Origin: Eutypa lata
Taxonomy: Eukaryota > Ascomycota > Sordariomycetes > Xylariales > Diatrypaceae
Reading direction: 5' to 3'
DNA: 64,000 nucleotides
Assembly (NCBI GenBank): GCA_022661535.1
Contig: JAKULF010000008.1
Coordinates: forward strand, 1,364,001 to 1,428,000
Within the stretch, counting starts at the first letter, position 1. The number at the start of each line of letters is the position of its first letter. Positions 46,119 through 56,340 of the stretch are shown one piece after another. Position numbers and translations under genes: made by a program. The notes below the pieces were generated by a model. The model was not told where the DNA came from. It made no database searches and saw only the letters and a program-made list of their open reading frames with translations.

Positions 46119-48281
46119 TCAGTAATTGAAACTCTCAAAGACGACCTCCTCGCCCTCTGTCCACTGAAGTAGTGCCTTCATCATTTCCGGGCCCGTACAG
46201 CAGTAGAACCTCCTGTTCCCCTTTTCTCCCGTCGCAAGCACATCGTCGGGCCCCATGCGCCTTTCCGTAACTACAGCTCCAAGCTGCCGAATCCTGCCCT
46301 CTAGCTCACCATCTCCTCCCCCGGTGACGAAGAGCCTCGTCACCTTTCCCAAGCCCTCGATTCTCTTAAGCACGTGTACAGCGAGGGGCAGATCTTCCCT
46401 CTTCAAGCTCCACAGCACTCTCAGCGGGGCCGTAACACCACCACCACCACCACCACCACCACCACCACCACTACCATCAGCATTATTGTTATCCCCAGCA
46501 GCGGTTCGGAGCACATCCGCCGCCTGCGCCATGAGCGGCGTGATTCCCACACCGGCAGCAACAAAAACGCTCTCCCTCTCTGGAGATGGGGACGGGGACG
46601 CCGGAATCGGCAATCGAAAACCCTCGGCACCTCCGAAACCCAGGACCGGCAGCTCGAGCGGAACCCGCAAGTTCCACTTCGCCAGCAGGCCCGTAGCGGG
46701 CCCGTGCCTACGCACCGTGATCTCGAATTCGTTCGGTGGTGGCGCCCGCGCGCCCTCGCCCCCTCCGCTACTACTGACCGTGAACGTCCTCACGAAATCA
46801 TCGTTCAGGCTCTGCGGATCATCGTCCCGCATATGCGACCAGCCGTGATCGAGCTCGGCGCCAAAATCCAGCGTGACATGCTGACCAGGCCTCCACAGGG
46901 GGCAGGAGCCGTCAGACGCCGCTACGCTACTCAGCTTAAACGCGTACCGCGCGACGCTCGGGGAGATGACCTGGCGATCGACCAGCGTTGCCGTCGCCAC
47001 ACCTCCACCTCCACCTCCACCTCCATCTACAGCCTTCCCTGTCTCGGTCCTGATGAGTGGTGAACCATCAACCCCCTGGCGCCGCGGGACCGGCGGCGCT
47101 GGCGGGTTGTAAGGAGAGAAATCGATAACCTCGCCCCGAAACGGCAGGCCGTCTCTCACGAGCCGCGCCTCCTCGACGTCGACGCGGACGGCGAGCTTCG
47201 CGCGCCGCGACAGGCACGCGGCCGCCGCGTCTTCGCCGAGGAGGATCGACGCCCGCCCCGTCACGTACAGGACGTCGCCCGTCGCGAAATCGGGTATGGC
47301 GAGGCCCGCGCGGGGGTCGGAGTGCAGGTTGCCCAGGGTCTGGTAGAGGCGGTTGCCTGAGTACTCTGGGTAGACGAGCGCTGTGGTTGTGGTTGTGGTT
47401 GTGGTTGTGGCTGTCGTGTTGGGACCGGTTAACACCCGCATGAATCCGGGTGCGCCGCCGCGGTGATTCACGTCCATGCTGCCTTCGCCATTACTGCCGT
47501 ACCGGCTCGCGATGAAGAACAGGTCCGCCCTCTCGACTAGGTCGATAGCTTCCCGGGATAACAACTGCGTGGCTCCGCTGCCGCCGCTGCCGCCGTCGTC
47601 GTCGCCCTTGTCCTCCCCTCCAACGCCCATTGGCACTAAACGGGGCGACGGTACGTGCGGCGTGATGCGCTTCTTGTTGAGATACTTAGGGCAGTTCCCC
47701 AGGGTCTCCTCGACGCGGATCGCCATCTGGAGGTCGCCCAGCCGCGATGGTAATCCTCCCGCTTCCGTTTCAGCCGTGGCTGTGGCCGTGACCGAAACCG
47801 CCCCGGCGAGCGCGCGGCCGGCAAACTTGACGCGATCCCGGGTCTCGAGGTCGATAGCGAGCGCGGCGATGAGCTTCCCGCCCTCGTCGGCATCGGGGTG
47901 GACGACCTGGTCGCTTACGATCTCTTTTCTCCTTGTCCCCCTTGTCTTCCTATCTTCCCCACCTCCCTCCACGCCAAGCACCTCTCCCAACACCGGATCG
48001 AACTGAACATCCAGCGCGACAGCGCGAACACCCAAGACGCCGTCCGCGACGGGGCGACAGAACCCGCGCTCTCCGCCCCACAGCGCAGCCCAGGGGCGGC
48101 CGCGGCCGTCCAGCGTGCCCAGCGCGACGACCGGTGACTGCGAGATCCGGTGCCCGTGCGAGGGGGCTAGGCCGCGGAAGGTGGGGTTGTCGTCGCGGGG
48201 CACGCGGAGGAGTCGGTGCATTGCTTGTTCGCCGGGGTGCCATTGCTGCTGCTGGATGGGGGAGAGCGTGGTAGCAGCCAT
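46119..48281 (-). CDS. PNPOx-like/ferredoxin-NADP reductase-type fusion oxidoreductase
   Basis: This single-exon gene encodes 720 residues. The N-terminal half is a pyridoxamine-phosphate-oxidase-like split barrel, probably FMN-binding: SQSPVVALGTLDGRGRPWAAL, DLVERADLFFIASR, VNHRGGAPGFMRV, GNLHSDPRAGLAIPDF and LYVTGRASIL. The C-terminal half is an FNR-type reductase: WRPGQHVTLDF, then RTFTVSS for FAD. VFVAAGVGITPLM binds NAD(P), and FYCCTGPEMMKALLQW is near the end. The usual C-terminal 2Fe-2S ferredoxin domain is absent. Poly-Thr (about 47,386-47,415) and poly-Gly (46,437-46,471 and 47,000-47,025) tracts from triplet repeats lie in linkers. The fusion suggests electron flow from NAD(P)H through FAD to an FMN or small-molecule site. 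The reaction is unknown. Confidence 0.87.
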   Translation of the reverse strand: MAATTLSPIQQQQWHPGEQAMHRLLRVPRDDNPTFRGLAPSHGHRISQSPVVALGTLDGRGRPWAALWGGERGFCRPVADGVLGVRAVALDVQFDPVLGEVLGVEGGGEDRKTRGTRRKEIVSDQVVHPDADEGGKLIAALAIDLETRDRVKFAGRALAGAVSVTATATAETEAGGLPSRLGDLQMAIRVEETLGNCPKYLNKKRITPHVPSPRLVPMGVGGEDKGDDDGGSGGSGATQLLSREAIDLVERADLFFIASRYGSNGEGSMDVNHRGGAPGFMRVLTGPNTTATTTTTTTTTALVYPEYSGNRLYQTLGNLHSDPRAGLAIPDFATGDVLYVTGRASILLGEDAAAACLSRRAKLAVRVDVEEARLVRDGLPFRGEVIDFSPYNPPAPPVPRRQGVDGSPLIRTETGKAVDGGGGGGGGVATATLVDRQVISPSVARYAFKLSSVAASDGSCPLWRPGQHVTLDFGAELDHGWSHMRDDDPQSLNDDFVRTFTVSSSGGGEGARAPPPNEFEITVRRHGPATGLLAKWNLRVPLELPVLGFGGAEGFRLPIPASPSPSPERESVFVAAGVGITPLMAQAADVLRTAAGDNNNADGSGGGGGGGGGGGVTAPLRVLWSLKREDLPLAVHVLKRIEGLGKVTRLFVTGGGDGELEGRIRQLGAVVTERRMGPDDVLATGEKGNRRFYCCTGPEMMKALLQWTEGEEVVFESFNY

Positions 48282-49224
48282 GTTATTATTGAAGTGTAAT
48301 GTTGTAAGTAAGCACTCAGTCAGTCTAGTGAACGATGATGGTAGTGACTATGATCGTTGTTGCTACTTCTAGATGTTTTAAGGGTGGTTTTTAATTTGGG
48401 TTTATGTTAGTAAGGAATTCACCCTCCCGGATCTTCGTAATCAAATGGCGGTTAATGCTCATCCGCTCATGCCAATGTTTGAAATTACGTTCGGGACCTA
48501 AGTTAGGGCAGTACAATAGTCAATTCAATCGAAGCCTCTTATATTCTCTCATATGGGAGGACCCCGAATAGATGGCGCCAGCCAAGCCGGAATGACCAGA
48601 GTATCATCATTCATATTTCTTTCATCATTTAACGAACGGGGTTTCCCATACTAATTGACCCGTATGCTTGAGTAGAGAATAGATACCATTACTCATCCAC
48701 ACGATCGAAATTCCACGAAGGTGAATGCCCTGTCAAATCACCAAATCCCAAGGGCGCGCCCTAGTGAACATCTGTTAGGTAGATATTAGTCGCAAACCCC
48801 GAGAATCCTTAGCGCTGACATGCGGGAGGGAAGGTTATTAAGGACGTCAGGTTCGGGAAATTCCGATAAATATCCGCTCTTCTAATGCTACCCCGTAAGC
48901 ACGTTATGTGAACCTAAGAAGACATCGGGAAAAATCTCTAAGAAGCTAATCGTCGCATCATATTAAGCTGAGTAGATTACAATTGAGACTCCTTAGATTA
49001 GCTCTACGACATGCTCACTCACTCATACATGTGAGAACGGCCGCCGAGGCGTTCGCTTCTCATCCAAGTTATAGCCCAACCTTCATGGCAACATGAGCGA
49101 TCCAGAACCATAGCTTACATATAAGTACAATGTCCTCGTGAGATATCATACGTTGGCTTCCATCTTGAAAAGAAACCCCCCTTTGCTGGCTGTCGTCCAC
49201 GCTATTATTCCGTCCTTTTCATAT
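48282..49224. other. Gene-free region upstream of the fusion oxidoreductase
   Basis: It holds the promoter of the minus-strand oxidoreductase on its left and the 3' flank of the Kch1-like gene on its right. No gene, tRNA or repeat is recognised. Confidence 0.4.
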
Positions 49225-51016
49225 CTAATACCCTCGGTAGTTGTTGTTACGTTGCGATTCTACATCATAATTAAACCCATACTGTCCTCCTTGGTCTCCG
49301 TAATAATTGTTGGGTGTAGGTGAAGTCATATTTCGCTGCGGCGTGAATTGCTGCCTCATGGGTACTGATGTGGGGTTCGGGTTCGTCACACTCCGTCCAG
49401 GTCCAGGATAACCCGGGCCATTATAGTTGGGCCTGCCACCCAGTTGAGCTACTTGACGAGGCATCGGTCTGCTATTGTATGGGTCCATTGGCGAAGTCAT
49501 GGGCGAAGTGGGAGACAGAGTTCGTTCGGGCATGGATGGGAGCGAGTCGGGCGAATAGATAGCAGGACTCGCGGTGCGTGGGATATTAAAAGGGCCACCG
49601 TTTCCGCCTTGGCTGGCCTGCGAACCTCTCGGCCCAAAGCTCTGGTTCGAGCTTGCCGTTCCAGGACGCATAGGCGGAAACCTGTTCAGATCGGTAGGGG
49701 GAAGACTCGGAGCTGGAGAACCCGTTCGGTTTAGGAATGGGGTTTGAGAGGAGACGCTACTTATCGACCCCGAAGTACCATGCGTCCCTGATCGTGAGAG
49801 GATCGGTCGTTTGACGTCGAAAGGCATCGATTCCATTGGTGTACTAGGCCGCGAGGTATAAGGCGGGAGAGTTTGCATCGTGTCGTTGCGAGTGAGCATA
49901 GGCATTCCCGGTAGCTTATCTGGATCTCCGAGCTGAGGAAGGGTCGCTTGCCGTTCGACAGGTGGCTTTTCGCCATTCTTCATAGCAGCCTTGATGCCTG
50001 CTTGGCGAAGGCGTTCATCCTCTTTCTCAATGGCTTTCTTGACCTTGACCATCACAATGGACTTCAACCTCTTATTAATCTTGCGTTCACAGTAACCGTG
50101 TAATCCGCCATCCTGTCGAGGAATGTAGTGCCACAGAAAAAATACGTAGAATAGCACAGCCATGAGCAGAAACAGGATAGAGAAAACCCAAACCACCAAG
50201 GTGAATACCATACCCGACAGGATAACTGCCTGTTGGTTGCTCTCGTTGTATAGATACTGAATATTGCTGAAGAAGCCTTCGAAGGTTGCTTTGACAGAGG
50301 AGTTGTCATCCGGATTCAGTTCCAAGTTGAATATGGAATACAGAGTCAATGCATTTATAACCTGGCGTGGGCCTGAACAGAGTATCACTCGAATCCACGC
50401 TAGTTATCTTTGTCAGCGACCACATTCTTCAACATTGAAGTGCAGGTTTTGAACTAACATTGAAAGCTGAAGTATGTGAATAGAGCAACATACTCGGCGC
50501 CCTTCTTGGATTTAGTCAGTTCTGCGAAGACCAAGAAGCGCCTCCAGCCTTGTCCTTTCCCCCATCGGAGACTCTCCATCCGCACAGCTAGATTGTCGAG
50601 GTAGCATTCAGCCACATTGCCTCGGTTTCTAACTCGCAAGCTGCGAATATGCTCTAGAATCAGGTTGATGAAAGAAGCAATGATGGCACCCGTGAAGAGC
50701 CATTTCGAAATACTGAACGGGATGATCTGGGAGGGCTGTACGGTCGAGGACCACGTGTCGAAGGCAAGCAAATTGATAGCCGTAAACGTATCAACACCGT
50801 AGACAGCTACTGAAAGAATGACGCCAAAGTGAAGGTAGCCATAAGCCAAAGCAGTCCACACGGAAGAAGACTTGAAGTCTCTAAGGCTCTATCAATCATA
50901 TTTTTGTTAGTCGCATAGTCCCCGAGACGACTTGTGTCAATGGCAAAACCTACAATAGCATCCCATTTCTGCTCTGGCCGAGGCTCGACCTCAGTCCTGC
51001 CTCCAAATAGTCCCAT
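49225..51016 (-). CDS. Kch1-like (Prm6-type) fungal potassium-transport-associated membrane protein
   Basis: Three exons, 51016-50954, 50888-50459 and 50399-49225, join in phase (GTAGGT-TAG and GTTAGT-TAG) to give 555 residues. The start is at MGLFGG, the typical beginning of the family; a Met three codons upstream is possible. The N-terminal half has several membrane helices: LAYGYLHFGVILSVAVYGVDTFTA, ISKWLFTGAIIASFINLIL, and the pair spanning VILSGMVFTLVVWVF...VLFYVFFLWHYIP. Between them are RNRGNVAECYLDNLA and WIRVILCSGPRQVINALTLYSI. The C-terminal 280 residues are a Pro/Ser/Gly-rich disordered tail with repeated NDTMQTLPPY-like and SPTSPM motifs, likely phosphorylated. Yeast Kch1 and Kch2 promote K+ influx linked to calcium signalling in pheromone and stress responses. 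Confidence 0.88.
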
Positions 51017-53223
51017 CTTGCTCAATTGAAAAGCGTCGGATGAAGAAGAGAAAAGTTATAGCGAACTTGAAAAGCGATGAAGCAAGAAGGATATCAAAAG
51101 CGACAGTTGAGAACAAGAAGAAGAGAGGCTAACACCAAGCAATGGAGGCCAGCCAACCAAGCAGAAGAGAATTAAACAATTATGTACAAGAGAGGGAAGA
51201 GAAGGGTATCGTCGTTGTCGTTAGGTCGCCGGCGCGTTACTTGCTACCCGGGCCTGCGGTAATGTACAGTGATCGTTCGCCCGCGAAGCAACCAACCGCA
51301 CTTTTCAAAAAAAAGATGAGTATAGGATCCGAGCCTACAAAAAGAAAATGCTGTGAGGCTGACGGAAGGAAGGAATGTTCGGAAGGAGCTTGGTAATGAG
51401 TGACGAAAAGAAGACCCGGTCGCCTCGTGGTGGGCCTGGTTAGTAGGTAGGTAGGTAGGTAACTGGACCTTGCGATGTCCCGATACGATACGGCTGAAAC
51501 AGTTGGTTTTCCGTCAGGTCGGCAATCGAGGCATTACAGACCGGCGTCTATCTGGTGTCTGTTAGAAGGGACTTTGGTCATTTCAAAGTCCCTTACTTTG
51601 GACTAGCTAACTATCTGATGATTGTTAGGCTTTGAGACTCTCACACGGCGCAGCCGACGCAGGTTCCTGCAGGTCCTGCCTCTGCTATTGTGTGGTCAAG
51701 TCTCAAGTCCGATAAGTGAAGGGGGGCGCGTGTATCAGGTTTTAAGTGTCGAAAGATCGAACGGGGCAGCAAATGCCCGAGAGCGCAATTGCGGGCCTTG
51801 GGAAAGGTAGATAGTAGATAAATGAGTGGAACGAGATAGTAAATCAATTAGATTACTCTCGAAGTTTAAAAAGAGGAATTGAAGATATTCTTCATCTCTT
51901 CTTCTTCTACGGACAAAAAAGACAGCAACTTGCACACACAAATTTCCATGAGGATAGGAGGATAGAACGAGGATTTGGGTAGTCCGGCTACTATTACATA
52001 CATAAGACCCTTAACAGATAAGAGAGACTCTCCAGAGGCAGGGAAAAGAGGGGACCGCATACTCAATGCGGAAGAATATTAAGAGCCATTATCTGTGTCG
52101 AGGTGTTTGAAGTTGGGGGAGACAGGGGTTCTTTTACCCCTGGGCGGCCCTGGCTAGCATACAGGGGCCCTCTTGCGATATGCGGGGAAGTTGATTCCTC
52201 ATTGGCAGTTCCGATAATGAGATGCAGGCACAGATGCTCGAAGCCGTTAGCGCTAGCCATGGCCCGGTTTGAGAATTTGAGGCAACTGGCCAACTATTCA
52301 CGCTATTGCCGCAATATGGGGGGGTCCGGAAGAATATCGTGCGGTGACACCACAGCTTATCTTAACCCAATTCCATTAAAATTGTCGCTTGCATGGGTAT
52401 TGGTCTGGAAAGCGAAAGGTGTTGAAACTTTCCTAAGGAAACACAACAGACAAACAAAACAGACGAACCCCTAATCGGATACCGGATGCATATCTTACTA
52501 CGACGTAACTAGCGATAGTTAGAGGGTGATATTCTGTTGGCGCTGCTCTCTATGTACTTGTAGTTATCTGCGCGTATGCATATGTGAGCGCTTGAATCCT
52601 AGTTAGAGGCGGCTATTTGTCGCGATAAGGCGCGTAGACAGCAACGTCTTTTTTAGCACACGGCGCCTATGCGCAACGTTGTTACTGTGTTGGTTTTTCG
52701 TCATTTTTGTTATGTTTACTATTTTGAGGGGTCTCAAGCACGGAGAGGATTCCTCTCCGTGGCTGATATTCAAGACATACATGTTTCTAATATTCTGCGT
52801 GGCGTTGACACTACAACGTGCCTTATCATAGTAAACATAGGATAGTAACCATGAGAATGCCCCCTTTAAGCGAGTAGATATCGTTATCGAGTAAAGCTAC
52901 CACTGGACATGGTAAGAACCAGCAATGGAGTGCCTAGCTCAGTATTCAAGAGTATTCAAGTCTCTTCAAAGAGATGACTTTCCCCATTTGGAAAGATAGG
53001 CTTTGGAATGTAGGCGATTCTTCGCCGGAAATAGAAGACAAAGCCATTGAGGCTTCAATACGCATTCCAAAGAAAATTGTGCAGACAATCACTCCCAGAT
53101 AGAGCCGGCAGCAACAACCCATTGCCTGTTCCCTTTACTTCTCCTCATTTCTCCTCTACTTCGTGCTGGTATAATACTCTGTGATCTCAAGGTATCGTAA
53201 CCACAAAAATAGTTCTACCAAAG
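51017..53223. other. Gene-free region between two divergent genes
   Basis: This 2.2-kb interval separates the Kch1-like gene (-) and the pseudokinase gene (+) and holds both promoters. It contains an (AGGT)n run at 51443-51461. Small open frames (51142-51396, 52103-52474) show no coding character. Confidence 0.45.
51443..51461. repeat. (AGGT)n microsatellite
   Basis: Tandem GTAG units, a representative of the tetranucleotide that recurs in many intergenic stretches of this window. Confidence 0.85.
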
Positions 53224-54735
53224 ATGGCCTTCCCCGCCTTCCAGGCCCCGTGGCAGACGAGCCAGGCATCCGCCTTGCTTTACGACTTCACCACGGAGCT
53301 ATCACCCGGCGTCTGGAAAGTGTACCGCAAGGACAGCAAGGTCGCATACCTCGCATACGACATAACAAACCAGCTGTTCACAAACCCGGAGCAGCCATGG
53401 CGGGGCGGGAAGACGGAGCTATGGAATCTCATGAAACCAGACACCAAGGCTAGCTTCACAGGCTTGCTCGTTCAACTACTGTCTCACGAGAACCTGGTGG
53501 GCTTGCTTGACGTGATCCAAGTGCGGAGGACCAGCTTTGGCGGCCCCTACAGCCGCGAGCGCTGGTATACGATTTGGGACTTCTGCGATGCCGGGAACCT
53601 CGGGACCCTCCTGACCCCAAACCAGAGCGAACTACAGGCGTTCGCTACGCAAGTCCCGAAGCCGACGAAGTTCAGGCACCTGCCCGAATCGCTCTGCTGG
53701 CACGTGCTTACCTCTGTCCTCAAGGCTCTGGCATGGCTCCATGACGGGACCTCGTCCTTGGAGTGGAACGCGGACCTGGGATACCATGTAGAGATGGGAG
53801 AAAGAGACCCAGACTGGCAACCTGTCCTCCACCGAAATATCGCGCCTGAAAACATCTTTTTCATGTACCCGAAGCGAGGGGAAGCATACGGGATTTGCAA
53901 GCTGGGCAACTTCGGCACGGCCTTCATCACGGGCCACAACGCCGTGAGGGCGGAAATCGAACCAGATGGTCGCCAGAGACTCGACCCGCCGCAAGGACCT
54001 CATGGGCGTTACATCATCACTCCCCCGCCAGGCCAAGACTCTACCGATCTAGAAAATATAGAGGATCTGCGTGAGAGGGATTGGCAATATAAGGATATGT
54101 ACCCACCACTGGTTAGTGCTTCTCTTTCCAATTCTCTTTTAATCCGTTTTCCCAGCGATGTGCTTGAGGGGCGAACTAACGATTTCCTACAGACGGACCA
54201 ACCTTACACTCTTGTTAGCGAATACCGGGCCTTGGGCGAGGTTATGCAGGCCATGATGGTGCCACCTGCAGGCAATGACCACATGAGGGATATCCGCTGC
54301 CGCTCGGTGAGGGACAACCTCATCGATGCCGATTACTCGAAGGAGCTGAAACGCTTCGTGCAGTGGTTGATGGAGATGTCGATATTTGATCTACTCTCCA
54401 TGATGGAACTCTCGGCGGGATACGGGCGCGGAGGGCAGAGGGGTCCGCTGGTGACGAACTGCACCAGCGCGCTGTATGCGAACGCAATCAGACAATACTA
54501 CGAGTTCAGGGACAAGACTGGCAAGGAGGGGCGCTATCTCCTCTTCGTTAGGGACGCGATCCTACGAGAGCAAGACGAAGACAATTGGAAGGCACAGCAG
54601 GCGAAGGACGACAATGATCGGGCCAAGGAGATCCTAGATACGCAGGACAAGCTGTTCGGGATGGATAAGCTGTTCGGGACTGGGAACCCGACGGGTAACA
54701 CAGGTAATACTGGCACCACTGGCACCACTACTTAA
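53224..54735 (+). CDS. Protein-kinase-fold pseudokinase
   Basis: The open frame is 503 residues. A stop-free 81-bp segment at 54112-54192 begins GTTAGT and ends CTACAG, so it is probably an intron; splicing gives 476 residues and joins MYPPL to TDQPYTLVSEYRALGEVM. A kinase-like fold is indicated by LVQLLSHENLVGLLDV, YTIWDFCDAGNLGTLL (hinge) and a C-lobe helix SVLKALAWLHDG. Then come LHRNIAPENIFFMYP and CKLGNFGTAF. The catalytic residues are replaced: the HRD Asp is Asn (about residue 205) and the DFG Asp is Asn (about 229). The N-lobe Lys position reads AYLAYD. This predicts a catalytically inactive scaffold or allosteric protein. The Asn/Thr/Gly tail carries repeats DKLFGMDKLFGTGN and GNTGNTGTTGTTT. 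No specific subfamily is recognised. Confidence 0.78.
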   Translation: MAFPAFQAPWQTSQASALLYDFTTELSPGVWKVYRKDSKVAYLAYDITNQLFTNPEQPWRGGKTELWNLMKPDTKASFTGLLVQLLSHENLVGLLDVIQVRRTSFGGPYSRERWYTIWDFCDAGNLGTLLTPNQSELQAFATQVPKPTKFRHLPESLCWHVLTSVLKALAWLHDGTSSLEWNADLGYHVEMGERDPDWQPVLHRNIAPENIFFMYPKRGEAYGICKLGNFGTAFITGHNAVRAEIEPDGRQRLDPPQGPHGRYIITPPPGQDSTDLENIEDLRERDWQYKDMYPPLVSASLSNSLLIRFPSDVLEGRTNDFLQTDQPYTLVSEYRALGEVMQAMMVPPAGNDHMRDIRCRSVRDNLIDADYSKELKRFVQWLMEMSIFDLLSMMELSAGYGRGGQRGPLVTNCTSALYANAIRQYYEFRDKTGKEGRYLLFVRDAILREQDEDNWKAQQAKDDNDRAKEILDTQDKLFGMDKLFGTGNPTGNTGNTGTTGTTT

Positions 54736-55617
54736 GGGAATAGACACGGCAGTTGTGGCGGTCCTTCACGTTCAAGAAGCTCTAGCTTGAAATTATTCTT
54801 TTTTTATATAATAATAACACAATGGGGATTATTCAATTACATGTATGTCGATGTTAGGTATGTAGTTGAGCATGTGATACTTGCATGTACGAGATATAGA
54901 TTTAAGGTTAAGGTTACTTACATATACATGTATGTATACATGCATCCGTCCCCCGTGAGAACGTTCAATTGATGTTGATGCCAGATGCCCCAAGCTTGCT
55001 TCAGCCACAAAGGACCCTTATATTCATGGCATGTAGTTACCTGAGGATCCACCATAGTTAAGCTCCAGCCTCAGCCGCCTGTGCATGCGCCAACTCCAGT
55101 CTTCAGCTCAATTCTAGAGCTCTAGAGCAGGGCTCTACTCTAGTTAGGTGGGATTTGTCAACGTAACGATACGAGGATACGATACGTCACAAGTAATTTG
55201 CGCGTGATCCCAACATATCCCACCGAAGATTAGCTCTAGGTATTGGACTACTAACTACCTATTCTCATGTTTGCGTCTAGTTATTAATATAACAAGCTAA
55301 GTAAGATTTCAACGAATCATTATCTACATAGTTCAACTTGTTTGTTATCTAACAATTCCGACTCGATATCTTCGAACGTTATACATAATTTCAGCATCGT
55401 CGCACCTTGTCGTCGTCCCTCTTAAGTTAGCCTTAACCTACCTACCTGTCTACATACCTAACCAACCCGCCCCTAGGTTGGGCACCTACCTACCTACCTA
55501 CTCTACTTCGTACTTACCTACCTAACTTTAGGTACTTATTAGTAGCTACTCTCATCCTACCTCTGAAGAAAACTCTACCAACCAACTTCTTCCTCTTCCT
55601 TTTTCTCTTTTTTTTCA
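54736..55617. other. Intergenic region with ACCT-rich tracts
   Basis: From about 55,430 to 55,600 the plus strand is dominated by CTACC/ACCTACC repeats and then a CT-rich tract running up to the ATG of the next gene. No gene is supported. Confidence 0.5.
55435..55540. repeat. ACCT-rich imperfect tandem tract in the promoter of the roadblock-like gene
   Basis: Multiple short runs of (CTAC)n and (CTACCTAC)n are interrupted by unrelated bases. The pattern resembles tracts near 22,200, 60,640 and 1,500. Confidence 0.7.
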
Positions 55618-56340
55618 ATGTCCCCGATGTCTGTATCAGCACCAACACCGCCTCTCCTCCTCACCAAGCGCCTCACGGCCTTCCTCCAATCGAACCTGAC
55701 GCCCCAAATCCACACCGCCCTCCTCGCCACCCTTTCCGGCAAGCTCCTCGCGCATGCCTCCACACAGTCTGTCAACACGCTACGAACGCAATGCACAGTC
55801 GCCGCATCGCTATGGGCCATCTACTCCGCACCGGCGTCAGCTAACACCGCGATCCCCGAATCGCTACCGCCGCATCAGCAGTCCTCTTCAACCTCAACCT
55901 CAGCCTCAACACCCAAGCCAAGCGCTATAACGATACAGCTCACGGGCGCCATAATGGTCCTCCGACTCCTAAAGTGCGGTCTCCTATTCGTGTGCTTCGG
56001 ACCGCCGCCCGAGGGTGGAGCAGGAGTTGGAGCAGGAGCCGCCGAACATACATCACAGCGTGGCGGTGGCGGTGGCGGCGGCGGCAGCACGCTATTGCAG
56101 CCCTCGCAGCCGCCGAGCGAGACGGGCAACCCGACGCCGACGATCGGATCTCCGTCCGAGGTGGAGAGTATCAAGAGCGCGGGCGGCGCGACTGTGACGA
56201 GCATTACGACCACCGGGAGCGTCAGCGCCGCGGGCGTGGTGGTCGTGCGGCGGCAGGCTGAGGACCTAGCGAGATGGCTGGACGATAAACTCGGTTCCCT
56301 GGGTGTCCCGGAGGAAGGCGCGGCGTTCGAATCTCGGTAG
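55618..56340 (+). CDS. Small roadblock/LC7-like protein (possible LAMTOR/EGO-type subunit)
   Basis: This single-exon gene encodes 240 residues. The N-terminal half reads LLTKRLTAFLQSNLTPQIHTALLATLSGKLLAHAST and then TLRTQCTVAASLWAIYS. The pattern is helix, strand with 'G-LLA', then helix, as in roadblock/LC7 dimerisation domains of the lysosomal/vacuolar Ragulator (EGO) family. A further pair of strands (SAITIQLTGAIMVLRLLKCGLLFVCFGPP) follows a Ser/Thr-rich insert. A Gly/Ala-rich low-complexity segment precedes a final helix, VVRRQAEDLARWLDDKLGSLG. If correct, it would sit on the vacuole and act in TORC1 signalling. The fold call is tentative and rests on pattern only; the long inserts are unusual. 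The gene has a CT-rich leader immediately before the ATG. Confidence 0.55.
   Translation: MSPMSVSAPTPPLLLTKRLTAFLQSNLTPQIHTALLATLSGKLLAHASTQSVNTLRTQCTVAASLWAIYSAPASANTAIPESLPPHQQSSSTSTSASTPKPSAITIQLTGAIMVLRLLKCGLLFVCFGPPPEGGAGVGAGAAEHTSQRGGGGGGGGSTLLQPSQPPSETGNPTPTIGSPSEVESIKSAGGATVTSITTTGSVSAAGVVVVRRQAEDLARWLDDKLGSLGVPEEGAAFESR

Noticed and set aside
45851..46129. 92-codon plus-strand frame, considered as a transposon remnant
   Set aside because: No domain motif, terminal repeat or target-site duplication was visible. The AT-rich context alone is not evidence.
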